Below, piece by piece: positions 8,203 to 17,495 of a stretch of DNA of 39,353 nucleotides. Location of the stretch: contig FR879538.1 of NCBI GenBank assembly GCA_000434475.1, positions 6,552 through 45,904 of the forward strand, in the 5' to 3' direction. A model generated the notes under the pieces. It saw only the letters and a list, made by a program, of their open reading frames with translations, was not told the origin of the DNA and did no database searches. Positions within the stretch are counted from its first letter, which is position 1. Every line of letters starts with the position of its first letter. Position numbers and translations under genes: made by a program. The stretch is from Dialister sp. CAG:486 (GTDB lineage Bacteria > Bacillota > Negativicutes > Veillonellales > Dialisteraceae).

Positions 8203-9048
8203 TCATTTCGCCAGCTTTTCTCCCGCTGCGATAATATTTTCGATCACCATGGTCGTAGTGACGCTGCCAACACCGCCCGGAACCGGTGTGATGGCTCCGG
8301 CTTTTGCCGCAACGGCATCATAATCCACATCCCCCACGGTCTTTCCATCTACGCGGTTGATCCCCACATCGATGACTGTCGCGCCTTCCTTCACCATGTC
8401 AGCGGTCACATAGTTTGCATGACCGACGGCTGCGACAAGGATATCTGCCTCTCTTGTAATAGAGGCGATGTCCTTCGTATGTGAGTGACAGATGGTAACG
8501 GTCGCATTCTTCGAAAGGAGCATCAGAGAGACCGGCTTTCCGATGACATTGCTGCGTCCGATGATGACGGCTTTCTTCCCATCGATCGGGATCTTGTAGT
8601 GATCCAGAATCGCCATGACAGCGCGCGGCGTACAGGCGAAGAGGCCTGCCTTTCCCGCAGTCAGACGGCCTGCATTCGTCTCAGTGAGGCCGTCGACATC
8701 CTTATCCGGATTCATAAGAGCGATCATTTTCTCTGCACTGATGCCTTTCGGAAGCGGCATCATCATAAGTATGCCGGTGATCTCCTGATCCTCACTGAGA
8801 TCTGTCACAAGAGAGCCCAGCTCTTCTTCTGTCACATCATCGGAGGCGCGGAAGATCTCTGCATCAATGCCATAGCCCTTGGCGACCTTCTGCATAAAAG
8901 ATGCGTACATGGCAGACGGCTTGGAGGATCCGGCCAGAATGATGGCGAGCTTGGGTTCATAGTGCTTCTCGCGCAGTTTTGCAAGGCGCAGGGCGAGCTC
9001 TTCTTTCAGAGCAGCCGCAGTTTCTTTTCCGTCTAAGATCATTGCCAT
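8203..9048 (-). CDS. folD: FolD-family methylene-THF dehydrogenase, cyclohydrolase residues altered
   Basis: FolD oxidises 5,10-methylene-THF to methenyl-THF and usually also hydrolyses it to 10-formyl-THF. The 281-residue protein shows the family marks PDKDVDGLTETN, GRSNVIGKPVSLMLL (NADP site) and PGGVGSVTTTMV. Two catalytic positions differ: in the segment YASFMQKVAK the usual Lys four residues after Tyr48 is Met52 (Lys54 in E. coli, Lys56 in human), and in GILMMMPLP the usual Gln is Met96 (Gln98 in E. coli). The Asp of PDKDVDG is kept. Mutation of this Lys is known to abolish cyclohydrolase activity, so this may be mainly a dehydrogenase (inference). Its ATG overlaps the fhs TGA by one base, indicating translational coupling. 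Confidence 0.93.
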   Translation of the reverse strand: MAMILDGKETAAALKEELALRLAKLREKHYEPKLAIILAGSSKPSAMYASFMQKVAKGYGIDAEIFRASDDVTEEELGSLVTDLSEDQEITGILMMMPLPKGISAEKMIALMNPDKDVDGLTETNAGRLTAGKAGLFACTPRAVMAILDHYKIPIDGKKAVIIGRSNVIGKPVSLMLLSKNATVTICHSHTKDIASITREADILVAAVGHANYVTADMVKEGATVIDVGINRVDGKTVGDVDYDAVAAKAGAITPVPGGVGSVTTTMVIENIIAAGEKLAK

Positions 9049-10715
9049 CAGAAGAGCCCCGTAATATTTCCTTCCTCATCCACATCGATCTTTTCCGCAG
9101 CCGGACGGCGAGGAAGCCCCGGCATGGTCATGACCTTGCCGGTAAGGATGACAACAAAGCCGGCGCCTGCAGCAATGCGTGCTTCTCTCACATGGAGCGT
9201 GAAACCCTCCGGCGCCCCGAGCTTGGTCGGATCGTCGCTGAAGGAGGCCGGTGTCTTGGCGATGCAGACCGGGACATGGGCAAATCCCATCTCTTCGATG
9301 TGCTTCAGTTCCTTGACAGCCGCCGGATCGTAAGCGACATCCGCTGCACCGTAGATCTCTTTCGCAATGGTTTCGATCTTGTCTTTCAGGCTGCCTTCCA
9401 GATCATAGAGTGTGTGATAGTGAGAGCCCTGATCAATAGCGGAGAGGACTTTTTCAGCCAGATCCAGACCGCCTTTGCCGCCTTCTGTAAATACATTGGA
9501 CTCTGCCACTGCGACGCCGACTTCCGCGCAGGCATCTTCGATGACCTTCTTCTCTTCTGCGGTGTCAGCGGGGAACATGTTCAGCGCAACAACGATCGGC
9601 AGACCAAATTTCTTCATGTTGGAAATATGGCGCATGAGGTTCGGAAGACCTCTCTTGACTGCTTCCGGATCGGATTCTGTGAGTTCATTCTTTGCTTTTC
9701 CGCCATTCATCTTAAGCGCACGGATGGTCGCAACAAGAACCGCCGCATCCGGCTTCAGACCGGCGAAACGGCACTTGATGTCAAGGAACTTTTCAGCGCC
9801 GAGATCGGCGCCGAAGCCTGCTTCCGTGATGACATAGTCTGCAAGATGCAGTGCCGTCTTCGTCGCAAGGACAGAGTTGCAACCATGCGCGATATTCGCA
9901 AATGGGCCGCCGTGGATGAAGGCAGGGACATGCTCAAGCGTCTGCACAAGGTTTGGCTTCAGTGCATCCTTCATAAGAGCCGCCATCGCGCCTTCCGCAT
10001 GGATGTCGCCCGCAGTGACAGGGGCATTGTCATAGGTATAGCCAACGATGATCTTGGAGAAGCGCTCCTTCATGTCGCTGATAGAATGAGCCAGACAGAG
10101 GATCGCCATGACCTCCGATGCGACGGTGATATCGAAACCGCTTTCTCTCGGTACGCCATTCGGGTGACCGCCAAGACCGACGACGATGTGACGGAGCACG
10201 CGGTCATTCATATCCATGACACGGTTCCATACGACGCGGCGCGGATCGATGCCGAGTACGTTCCCCTGCTGGATGTGGTTGTCCACCATGGCAGCGAGAA
10301 GATTGTGCGCAGCGGTGATCGCATGGAGATCGCCCGTGAAATGAAGATTGATATCTTCCATCGGGACGACCTGCGAATAGCCGCCGCCTGCTGCGCCGCC
10401 CTTGATGCCCATACAAGGACCAAGGGATGGTTCACGAAGGCAGATCATCGTCTTCTTGCCGAGCTGAGAAAGAGCCTGCCCGAGACCGACGGTGGTCGTG
10501 GTCTTGCCTTCACCGGCCGGTGTCGGAGAGATCGCCGTCACAAGGATGAGCTTACCATTCGGTTTCTCTTCCAGCTCTCTTGTGAATTTCAGAGAGACCT
10601 TCGCTTTGTAATGGCCGTAGTTTTCCAGTTCCGTTGCCGGGATGCCGATGCTTTCACCGATTTCAGTGATCGGCTTCATTTCAGCCTTCTGTGCAATTTC
10701 GATATCGCTTAACAT
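9048..10715 (-). CDS. fhs: formate-tetrahydrofolate ligase
   Basis: Fhs makes 10-formyl-THF from formate, THF and ATP. At 555 residues it has the family length. Motifs are the P-loop [20 protein letters not shown] (near residue 65), [34 protein letters not shown], and [19 protein letters not shown] 10715 follows AGGAGATCC. The gene is first in an fhs-folD operon with coupled stop/start. A ZTP riboswitch with its terminator lies 113-220 bases upstream, so expression should rise when ZMP/ZTP accumulates, that is when 10-formyl-THF is short. Confidence 0.97.
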   Translation of the reverse strand: MLSDIEIAQKAEMKPITEIGESIGIPATELENYGHYKAKVSLKFTRELEEKPNGKLILVTAISPTPAGEGKTTTTVGLGQALSQLGKKTMICLREPSLGPCMGIKGGAAGGGYSQVVPMEDINLHFTGDLHAITAAHNLLAAMVDNHIQQGNVLGIDPRRVVWNRVMDMNDRVLRHIVVGLGGHPNGVPRESGFDITVASEVMAILCLAHSISDMKERFSKIIVGYTYDNAPVTAGDIHAEGAMAALMKDALKPNLVQTLEHVPAFIHGGPFANIAHGCNSVLATKTALHLADYVITEAGFGADLGAEKFLDIKCRFAGLKPDAAVLVATIRALKMNGGKAKNELTESDPEAVKRGLPNLMRHISNMKKFGLPIVVALNMFPADTAEEKKVIEDACAEVGVAVAESNVFTEGGKGGLDLAEKVLSAIDQGSHYHTLYDLEGSLKDKIETIAKEIYGAADVAYDPAAVKELKHIEEMGFAHVPVCIAKTPASFSDDPTKLGAPEGFTLHVREARIAAGAGFVVILTGKVMTMPGLPRRPAAEKIDVDEEGNITGLF

Positions 10716-10827
10716 GTGGATCTCCTTTCAAAAAAACGACATGCTCTCACAATGAATTTCCATTTCATTATAGCATAGGTGGGAGGGGCGTGTGCCGGGG
10801 GATGGCAGCACTGATTTTTTTCTAAAC

Positions 10828-10936
10828 AAAAACCGTCTGAGCAGAAGTTCTGCCCAGACGGTCGGCGTTTCAGATAGTACAGTACCCGTGGTCATTTCCA
10901 CTTTACTCCGTCAGCCTTGTCCCATCTCCATGTTGT
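10828..10936 (-). promoter_or_regulatory. ZTP (pfl) riboswitch with expression-platform terminator
   Basis: On the minus strand the leader reads GGCUGACGG, then a GUGG...CCACGGG hairpin, a linker, and GCCGACCGUCUGGGCAG, matching the order and the conserved bases of the ZTP/pfl aptamer (GRCUGRCGG ... GUGG-loop-CCAC-GGG ... CCGNCUGGGCA). The 3' aptamer arm is also the 5' arm of a strong terminator: ACCGTCTG pairs with CAGACGGT (10832-10862) and is followed by TTTTTGTTT. ZTP riboswitches are known to control purine and one-carbon genes including fhs and folD, which is what lies downstream. Identification is by eye; a covariance-model search would settle it. Confidence 0.85.
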
Positions 10937-10942
10937 AACCCT

Positions 10943-10971
10943 AGACTACCATGGCTTCCTAGCTATGTCAA
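10943..10971 (-). promoter_or_regulatory. promoter of the riboswitch-fhs-folD transcript
   Basis: A consensus -35 TTGACA (10966-10971) and a -10-like TAGTCT (10943-10948), preceded by TGG, are 17 bp apart on the minus strand. The expected start, about 10936, is just ahead of the first riboswitch stem. Confidence 0.7.
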
Positions 10972-11123
10972 TGGTACATTTTAGGGAAACACGGATGTAA
11001 AAAGGCGTTCCTCACAAAGATATTGAGTCACCAGTCACTAGTATAGCGATTTGTTAACTTCTGGACTTAGTGAGAAGTGAAAAGTGCTGGAAGTGGCACA
11101 CCATTCATATAGTGCCCCAATAC

Positions 11124-11196
11124 CCTATCATTATATAAAACAGTTTGCCTATCATTTATATAAAACTCCGCGGCGCTTCCTCATTTTATGCGCCGT
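11124..11196. repeat. short direct repeat and REP-like hairpin downstream of the PBP gene
   Basis: 'cctatcattatataaaac' (11124-11141) recurs with one extra base at 11149-11166, directly followed by the GCGGCGC...GCGCCGT hairpin (11170-11196) and a 'cactcctcactcctaactcc' low-complexity tract. The stretch 10985-11296 holds no gene I can support. Confidence 0.55.
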
Positions 11197-11296
11197 ACCT
11201 TCACTCCTCACTCCTAACTCCTCACTCCTCACTTAATTTGGAAGTTTCCTTAAATGCCAGTGATTTAGGGAAACGCAATACGAGTCAGTAGATCCC

Positions 11297-13261
11297 TCAT
11301 TCCCTGCAATGCACCCACACGGTATCTCCTTTCTTCACATAGATGCCTGCGCCGGGGCTCTGCTTATCCACGAAGCCGCTTCCTTCCGGTGCAAAGCCAA
11401 GACCTGCTTTGGTGAGCCATTCCCCTGTGTCTCGCATAGACCAGCCATAAAAACTGGGCAGAGGGAATTCCTTCTCCGCTTCGGAGGGCAGCTTCGGCTT
11501 ATTCGTCTCAATGGATGGGGTGACAGGTTTAGCATGGTTCTCACTGTCTTCGATCGTCGGGACAGCTAGGTAGCGCATGATCTGTGTCATGGCTTCTTTG
11601 AAAACCGGAGCCGCGACTTGCCCGCCATAGTACGTACCTGTCGGCGTATCCAAGACAACGAGACAGATGGCCCTCGGATCCTCCGTCGGGCCGAAGCCGC
11701 AGAAGGAGGCGATGTACTGGTTCTTGAGATAACCGCCGTGCTCTGCATCAATCTTTTGCGCGGTGCCTGTCTTGCCTGCCATATGATAGCCCGGTACCTG
11801 GGCATTGCTGCCGCCGCCCTCGGAGACCTCCTTCTCCATCATGTTCTTCACTTCACTCGCGACCGCTTCCGTGATCGGCTGTCCGATCACTTCCTTTTCC
11901 GTGACTTGATAGTCACTGCCGTCGGCATTTTGGATCGAAGCGATGATATGGGGCTTCACCATCTTTCCGCCATTGGCAAGGGCACTGTAGGCCTGCACCA
12001 TCTGAAGCGGCGTGACTGCGATGCCCTGCCCGATGGACATGGTCGCAACGTCAATGGGCCGCATGTTTTTCGGTTCAAAGAGAAGTCCCACGCCTTCTCC
12101 CGGTAGCTCGATACCCGTCGGCCGCCCAAATCCGAATCGCTTCGCATAGTCGGTCATCGTCTCACCACCAGTCAAAAGACCGATATGTGCAAAGCCCGTA
12201 TTGATCGACCACTTGATGATATCGACGAGACGCACGTCACCGTAAGATTCTTCATTCCAGTTCTTGATGGGATGACCGGATGCCCAGACCACACCCGGGT
12301 CATGCCAGACGCGCTTCGTATCGTAGGTCCCGGCCGAGAGTGCCGTCGCCGCGATGATCGGCTTGAAGGTAGAGCCCGGTTCATAAATATCGACAACGGC
12401 ACGGTTCTTGAACTGCCGCTCATCCGCTTTTTCGAAATGATTCGGATCATAGGATGGCTGATTTCCCAATGCCAGGATCTCTCCTGTCTTCGGATCCATG
12501 ACGATGATGATGCCGCCCGTCGCATGGGTCGTCTTCATCGCACGGTCAAGCGCTCGCTCCGCGTAAAACTGAATATTCTGATCAATGGTCAGGTACACAG
12601 AGCGTTCCTTCTCCGCCTTGAATGGAGTAAGTACTGACTTCAGGATCGGATTTCCCCTGGCATCCGTCAAGATCTGCTGCTTATTCGAGCCGCCGCGGAT
12701 GAGACTGTCAAGCGACATTTCAAGACCGTCGAGCCCCTTGTCATCCATCCCGACAAAGCCGAGAACATTCGCCGCCATGGAGCCATTCGGATAGAAACGA
12801 CGGCTTTCATCCACGAAACTGAGGCCTTCCCATTTCCTTTCCTTGATGAGATCCTTGACCCTGTCCGAGTCTTCCGGATCCATCGTGCGCTCCAGCCATA
12901 CGAAGCTCGTATCTCGCGAGAGTCGTTCCTCGATGTCTTTCTCTTTTTTGTGCAGAATCGGTGCTAGCGCCTTCGCCGCTTCTTTGGGAGAGACATTTAG
13001 CATTCCCGGATCGCCATAAAGAGACTTCACCATGATGGAAAAAGCCATTTCCTTCCCATTCCTGTCATAGATCGTACCGCGCGGTGAGTAGAGCGTCTGG
13101 CTCCCCTCCGTCTGATTCATCGCCATCTCTTCATAGCGGCTACCTTCGATGACCTGCACCCAGAAAAGACGCAGCACAAGAAGAGCCACCAAAACACTGA
13201 TGGCTTTCGAGATGTTGACGCTTCTCATGCGCATTTTATTTCTGGGCTGTCCCTGATTCAT
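11297..13261 (-). CDS. class B penicillin-binding protein (FtsI/SpoVD type) with PASTA domain
   Basis: A 654-residue peptidoglycan transpeptidase anchored in the inner membrane. One membrane helix near residues 18-36 (ISKAISVLVALLVLRLFWVQV) is followed by the dimerisation domain, then the penicillin-binding domain with the active-site STFK (Ser297, Lys300), SIN (Ser352) and KTG (Lys497) motifs. The C-terminus (about residues 595-654) is one PASTA repeat, ending in KKGDTVWVHC. It is of the septal FtsI/SpoVD class, but it is not next to mraW, ftsL or mur genes as usual, so division versus another wall role is open. ATG 13261 follows AAAGGAGCTC. Confidence 0.93.
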   Translation of the reverse strand: MNQGQPRNKMRMRSVNISKAISVLVALLVLRLFWVQVIEGSRYEEMAMNQTEGSQTLYSPRGTIYDRNGKEMAFSIMVKSLYGDPGMLNVSPKEAAKALAPILHKKEKDIEERLSRDTSFVWLERTMDPEDSDRVKDLIKERKWEGLSFVDESRRFYPNGSMAANVLGFVGMDDKGLDGLEMSLDSLIRGGSNKQQILTDARGNPILKSVLTPFKAEKERSVYLTIDQNIQFYAERALDRAMKTTHATGGIIIVMDPKTGEILALGNQPSYDPNHFEKADERQFKNRAVVDIYEPGSTFKPIIAATALSAGTYDTKRVWHDPGVVWASGHPIKNWNEESYGDVRLVDIIKWSINTGFAHIGLLTGGETMTDYAKRFGFGRPTGIELPGEGVGLLFEPKNMRPIDVATMSIGQGIAVTPLQMVQAYSALANGGKMVKPHIIASIQNADGSDYQVTEKEVIGQPITEAVASEVKNMMEKEVSEGGGSNAQVPGYHMAGKTGTAQKIDAEHGGYLKNQYIASFCGFGPTEDPRAICLVVLDTPTGTYYGGQVAAPVFKEAMTQIMRYLAVPTIEDSENHAKPVTPSIETNKPKLPSEAEKEFPLPSFYGWSMRDTGEWLTKAGLGFAPEGSGFVDKQSPGAGIYVKKGDTVWVHCRE

Positions 13262-13332
13262 GCGAGCTCCTTTCGTGAAATGGGGTGAATGGGGTCAATG
13301 GGTTCTACGGGTTCAAGAGGTTCAAAGGGGTT

Positions 13333-13500
13333 GGTGCGGCGCATAAAAATCAAAAGCGCCGCGGAGTATAAATAGGGCGATGCCCGAAAAGTTCCTGGAG
13401 AGCAGGTTTCCCGTTTGGACTTTCCTATCACCGACCGATAAACCGCGAATGACAAAGATTTTTCGGCAACGCTTTCAATGACGATGCGAGAGAGTCTGAT
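13333..13500. repeat. dispersed intergenic repeat of about 165 bp, copy 2
   Basis: Same orientation and layout as 624-787: GCGGCGC hairpin (13336-13362), 'gtataaatagggcgatgcccgaa', a more variable centre, and 'ccgcgaatgacaaagattt'. It fills most of the 290-bp space between cca and the PBP gene; a short 'cactagtcactagtcaccag' array follows at 13522-13550. Confidence 0.75.
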
Positions 13501-13551
13501 ATCTACCCGTCTCCCAATCCCCAGCCACTAGTCACTAGTCACCAGTCACTT

Positions 13552-15072
13552 CTAATCCCTATGTCTTTTCGCAAATCGCAGTGCCGCCTCGTGAAGCGCT
13601 TCTTCCGTATTATCCAGATCGCCATTCTGCACGCGGAAAAGCAGATTATTCATGCCCTCTGCGACATGCGGAGCAAGAATAGCGGGTACATCCTTCGCAT
13701 AGTGCAGCTCCTTGCTGGTAACAGGCATACGCCGCGAGAGTTCTGCCATATAGTTGCCGAATGCTTCGTGACCTTCTGTCGCGGAAAGAGGCCGTCCACA
13801 GCCAATGATGTCAGCCTTGCAAAGGTCTTTGAGATGGAGAAAGCTCTCCGCCATCGCTTCAGAAGAAGAGAATACATGGTCTCTTGCGAGCTGGCGTACC
13901 CATTTCTCTGCATCCGCTTCCGGTGAATTAGCAAAAAAATGAAAACGCATATGATTCTCCACCAGCCAGACCACCTCTTCCGTGAAAGCAGGAGACCGGC
14001 GATAGCGCGTAAGGATATCCCTTGCCATCTCTGCCCCCTTCTTATCATGGCCATAGTCCGTGAGCCGGCCTTTCCGTATCGCGCGGATCCCCGGCATCCC
14101 CTTGGCTACATCATGAAGCAGCGCTGCCCAGCATAAAAGCGGCTCCGGGCTCACCGCCTCAAGCACTGCAAGCGTATGATACCATGCATCATACTTATGA
14201 AATTCCTTTTGCTGCGGCAGCCCCACCAGATGAGAAAGCTCGGGCAGGATGGGGACTTGCGTATATCCTCCCTTTTCCTTGATGCGGCAGGAGCAGCGAG
14301 CGAGGCCGCTTCGTACCAGAAGATCCATGCCGCGCGCAGCATGCTTCGAAACGAGCAACCGGTCCATCTCCTGGCGCACACGTTCAAGCGACAGCCCCGA
14401 GACCCGCGGGAAAGCACTCTCCATCCCCTCTACCAGCGAGCAGTCAGCCATGAAGTCGAGCTGAGCGACAAACCGGCAAGCGCGGAATAGGCGCAGCGCA
14501 TCCCCCGAGAAACGCTCTCCTGCATCCCCCACCGCCCGCAGACGCTTCCTCTCTATATCCGAAAGTCCGCCGAACTCGTCATAAAGGCGGCCTCTGCGAT
14601 CCATTGCCATGGCGTTCACCGTGAAATCGCGGCGCATCAGATCCTCTTTCAGCGTCTTCGCAAAAGACACCTCGCTCGGCCGATGGGCATCACTTCCATA
14701 CTTCTCGCTGCGAAATGTCGTCACTTCGTAATTTTCACCGCCCAGGACAATGATGACCGTCCCGAACCGGCGTCCGCCGCCATCGATCGCTTTCCAACCA
14801 CGCAAAGCAGCGATAGAGAGCATTTCCTCCGGACGCGCCGACGTGGTGATGTCCCAGTCATGCGGCACCTTTCCCATCGCAAGATCGCGGACGCACCCGC
14901 CCACGATATAGCCCTCTTTTCCCGCTTCTTCCAGTGCTTCTAGGATCTGCCTAGCTCCCTCATCTATAGCGTGCCCCCGCTCATCACAAGAGCAGGAAGC
15001 AAAAGAGCTCTTCGTAAAGCAGGAAGAAATCCGATTCAAGAGTCCCACGTGTTTCACCTTCTTCTCCGTCAT
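13552..15072 (-). CDS. cca: tRNA nucleotidyltransferase (CCA-adding type) with HD domain
   Basis: Class II nucleotidyltransferase that adds or repairs the CCA end of tRNAs. From the chosen start it is about 506 residues. The head holds GYIVGGCVRDLAMGKVPHDW followed by DIT, giving the metal-binding DxD, then DGGGRRFGTVII, EDLMRRDFTVNAMAMDRRG and GDALRLFRACRFVAQLDF. The C-terminal half has an HD domain (CWAALLHDVAKG ... GHDKKGAEMARDIL). ATG 15072 is chosen because upstream in-frame codons (to 15159) look non-coding, but no clear ribosome site is visible, so the start is uncertain. The poly(A) polymerase PcnB is a related alternative; HD domain and motif spacing favour Cca. Confidence 0.87.
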   Translation of the reverse strand: MTEKKVKHVGLLNRISSCFTKSSFASCSCDERGHAIDEGARQILEALEEAGKEGYIVGGCVRDLAMGKVPHDWDITTSARPEEMLSIAALRGWKAIDGGGRRFGTVIIVLGGENYEVTTFRSEKYGSDAHRPSEVSFAKTLKEDLMRRDFTVNAMAMDRRGRLYDEFGGLSDIERKRLRAVGDAGERFSGDALRLFRACRFVAQLDFMADCSLVEGMESAFPRVSGLSLERVRQEMDRLLVSKHAARGMDLLVRSGLARCSCRIKEKGGYTQVPILPELSHLVGLPQQKEFHKYDAWYHTLAVLEAVSPEPLLCWAALLHDVAKGMPGIRAIRKGRLTDYGHDKKGAEMARDILTRYRRSPAFTEEVVWLVENHMRFHFFANSPEADAEKWVRQLARDHVFSSSEAMAESFLHLKDLCKADIIGCGRPLSATEGHEAFGNYMAELSRRMPVTSKELHYAKDVPAILAPHVAEGMNNLLFRVQNGDLDNTEEALHEAALRFAKRHRD

Positions 15073-15237
15073 TTTGTTTTTATTATATACTCTATCGGGA
15101 AGAAGGGAAAGGGAGCAAGCCCCGCTCATGGCGTTGCGCCCTCGTTCTTCCCAAGTCAAGGACGCACGCGCCCTCAGACAGAAGAGACCGAAGAAAATCC
15201 ACGGGAATCTCTCTCTTTTCTCCCATCAGCCCCAGTC

Positions 15238-15264
15238 AAAAAAGGATGCCTTTCGGCATCCTTT
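15238..15264 (-). terminator. intrinsic terminator downstream of the TVP38 family gene
   Basis: Perfect inverted repeat AAAGGATGCC-TTTC-GGCATCCTTT; on the minus strand it is followed by T residues (15238-15243). It begins six bases after the stop of the 15270-15950 gene and separates it from cca. Confidence 0.9.
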
Positions 15265-15269
15265 CTCCC

Positions 15270-15950
15270 TTATTTATTGAGATGTTTCTTCTTATACATC
15301 CGATGCGACACACAACCGCCGATCAGCAGAAGGAACAGCAAAATGAAACGCGTGCTGTGTTCCTGAAAATAAATGAGATCGTGTCCCAAGACCACCTCGA
15401 TCACGACCGAGGGGATCTTTCCGATGAGCGTCGCCTTGAAATGCTCCTTCGACGTCAATTTTGACACCACAGCGACCGCTGTAAAAAGGATATTCGGCGA
15501 ATAGGGGATCGCCCGCGTAAATATCATATGCTTCACGCTGCTGTACTTATCGAGCTTCTCGAGCATATGCCGCTTCTCGATGAAGCTTCTCGCTTCCTGC
15601 CTAAAGAAGATACGCCCGATATGAAAACTCAGCTCGATTCCCAAGACTTCCCCCAGCCAGGAGATCACCAGTCCCGGAATCAGACCAAAAAGAGCTCCGT
15701 TCACTGTAAGAAAGGGGATCGTCGGGATCCCGAAGACATTACAGAAAATCAAAAGCCCAATACTCACCGCAAAGGCTCCATAGCCAAAAGAGGAGATATA
15801 ATCACCTAAGCCATCAATATCCCCCGCCAGTGTCAGCTGAATCGTCTGGTCATAAAATTCCGGGTAGTACGTCTTCATCACGAATACAGAGACCACGGCC
15901 GCAATGACCAGGATCAGTACCCCGATGAATTTCTTATATTCATCTACCAT
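15270..15950 (-). CDS. TVP38/TMEM64 (VTT domain) family membrane protein
   Basis: A 226-residue integral membrane protein of the DedA/VTT superfamily. It has an N-terminal helix (IGVLILVIAAVVSVFVM), a second helix pair around residues 60-100 with PFLTVNGALFGLIPG, the conserved RAIPYSPNILFTAVAVVS re-entrant segment around 143-160, and a final helix (FILLFLLLIGGCVSH). Family members are proposed lipid scramblases or transporters; the bacterial substrate is usually unknown. ATG 15950 follows AAAGGG. It has its own terminator and is the last housekeeping gene before the CDI island. Confidence 0.85.
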   Translation of the reverse strand: MVDEYKKFIGVLILVIAAVVSVFVMKTYYPEFYDQTIQLTLAGDIDGLGDYISSFGYGAFAVSIGLLIFCNVFGIPTIPFLTVNGALFGLIPGLVISWLGEVLGIELSFHIGRIFFRQEARSFIEKRHMLEKLDKYSSVKHMIFTRAIPYSPNILFTAVAVVSKLTSKEHFKATLIGKIPSVVIEVVLGHDLIYFQEHSTRFILLFLLLIGGCVSHRMYKKKHLNK

Positions 15951-16084
15951 GCTCTACCCTTTGGCCACCCATAGTTTCAGAGGCATCACGGCAGGGCAGC
16001 GTTGCAGCGATACATATAGTAAGATCTCTAAAAATAATTTTTACAATTTGTCGTATACATTATAATACATCGCACGGAAATATG

Positions 16085-16105
16085 CCAATGTAGATCGCAA
16101 ACTAT
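16085..16105. repeat. left flanking direct repeat of the CDI island
   Basis: A 21-bp sequence starting ccaatgtagatcgc matches 36279-36299 at 19 of 21 positions, same orientation, 20.2 kb apart. Beyond it both sites share a spaced gtcaag...gaaa. A third related piece, 'gagcc..ttgtcaagacc', occurs inside at about 18588-18607. See findings. Confidence 0.5.
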
Positions 16106-16194
16106 AATGAGCCCAATGTCAAGACCGCCGAAAAAATTTTTAAGCGTGTTTTTGAATAAAGGTATAAATGGTGTTGTTTCTGGGCTTGATTGAT

Positions 16195-17487
16195 TTACCT
16201 CATACTCATATCCGGATAGTCTTTCAGGAAGGTGTCAAACATGGGCTGCAAGCCTTCCATAGTGGCTCCGGAGGCTGCACCGGACAGGATGCTGTTCAAA
16301 GAGTCTTTCCCCTTGGCAATGGTTTCATAGACTTCTGCGCTGTAAAGTGCTTTCAGCTGGTTATCTCTGGCCTTGGAAGCCTTCTTTGCATCATCAATGG
16401 TGTTTGTTAGTATGTCAGCAGCTCCACCATTGGCAGAGACCGTGAGTCCGCTCTTCTTGTATTCGTGCTTTTCATCACTGTGGTATACATTGTCTTTGCT
16501 GGTGATGGTGACATTTTCACCGGTCATAGAAATGTCTTTTCCGGCCAGGATGTCAGAGGCAATCACATGGGTGCCGTGATGAGAAGAGATAGATACATTG
16601 CCCTGCAGACTTCCTACGGTCGACGCTTTCTGTAAGGTATCTGCTTCTTGGTATTGGTCGTTTCTCTTTTCTTTCCCGATGGTAAAGCCCAGTCCGCTTC
16701 CCATGAGGCCGCTCTTTTTTACTTGCTTGTCGTAGGTGTGTTGTTCTTTCTCTTCTGCGCTTTCGATGGTGGTGTCTTTGCCGGAAGTCATGGTCACATC
16801 ATGGGCTCCTACGATGGTAGAGCCTTTGATGGTGATATTGGCTCCTGCTTCCATCTGTACGGTATCACCGGAGAGTAAGCTACCGGTGGCTGTTTTGCTT
16901 TCGTCGTGGCTCTTGATGGTGGTGGTCTTATGGGAGAGGAGGCCGCGCTCCTTGTATTTCAGGCCGTAGTCGTCCCTGGACTCATTATAGCCGTTTTCCA
17001 GGTTCACGTCACCCTTGGCGGCAGCTGTTATTTGACCGTTTTCTGAAAGTGCCGTCGTATTTCTGGCACTCAAATTCTCACCCGCCGCGAGGGTGATGGT
17101 TTTCCCGGCTGCGAGTGTGTTTGCCGTCTCTGTTTTTCTATAGGTGCGGATATAGTTGTCACTGTTCTCAGTCATATCTTTCTTGGCTTTGAGACTATCC
17201 GTGTCCAGATGGATGTTGTTTCCTGCTTTCAGGATCAGGGAGCCATTGTCTCCCAGTGCTTCCAGCGTCGCGCCGGTGAGGTGGATGTCTTTTCCTGCTT
17301 CCATGAGAAGGACGCCATCCTTGCCCTTGACGGCGATGCCGGCGGTGGTATGCAGCACATCTTGGTTCTTTGCATGTAGCACGGTGTCCTGCATGGTGAT
17401 GTTGTGATCCGCATACAAGTTGATTTTCTCTTCTGCGGAAACAAGGCTATTCTGCGTGATGTCATGAGACATATTTGGTGAATCCAT
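16195..17487 (-). pseudogene. CdiA/FhaB fragment with internal deletion and no toxin tip
   Basis: 430 codons of filamentous-haemagglutinin-type repeats (DVLHTTAGIAVKGKDGVL, MTENSDNYIRTYRKTETANT, GLKYKERGLLSHKTT, KSGLMGSGLGFTIGKEKR) homologous to the second repeat field of the full CdiA. At its C-terminus the repeats jump directly to a short pre-toxin piece (SGAASGATMEGLQPMF), then stop at DYPDMSMR, where the 23079-25952 module continues with DYPELREDAGSVIG. The toxin tip and any immunity gene are therefore missing. It has no signal peptide or TPS domain, and the palindromic element at 17496-17540 directly abuts its start, so it is probably an untranslated remnant, kept as a sequence donor or decaying. 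Confidence 0.8.
16950..17109. repeat. 160-bp stretch identical to 25829-25988
   Basis: By eye this part of the cdiA fragment is identical, in the same orientation, to part of the orphan module at 23079-25952. Shared stretches like this are suitable for homologous exchange between modules. Confidence 0.8.
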
Positions 17488-17495
17488 CGCGCTAA

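Noticed and set aside
8979..10712. 577-codon plus-strand open frame opposite fhs
   Set aside because: Antisense shadow of fhs, arising from codon bias of that gene.
13258..13455. 65-codon frame directly upstream of the PBP gene (where ftsL might be expected)
   Set aside because: It translates the 165-bp dispersed repeat and lacks a membrane helix or coiled coil like FtsL.
16085..16105. tRNA-based attachment site for the island
   Set aside because: No tRNA gene or tRNA 3' end is seen at either flank; the flanking repeats do not match a tRNA end.
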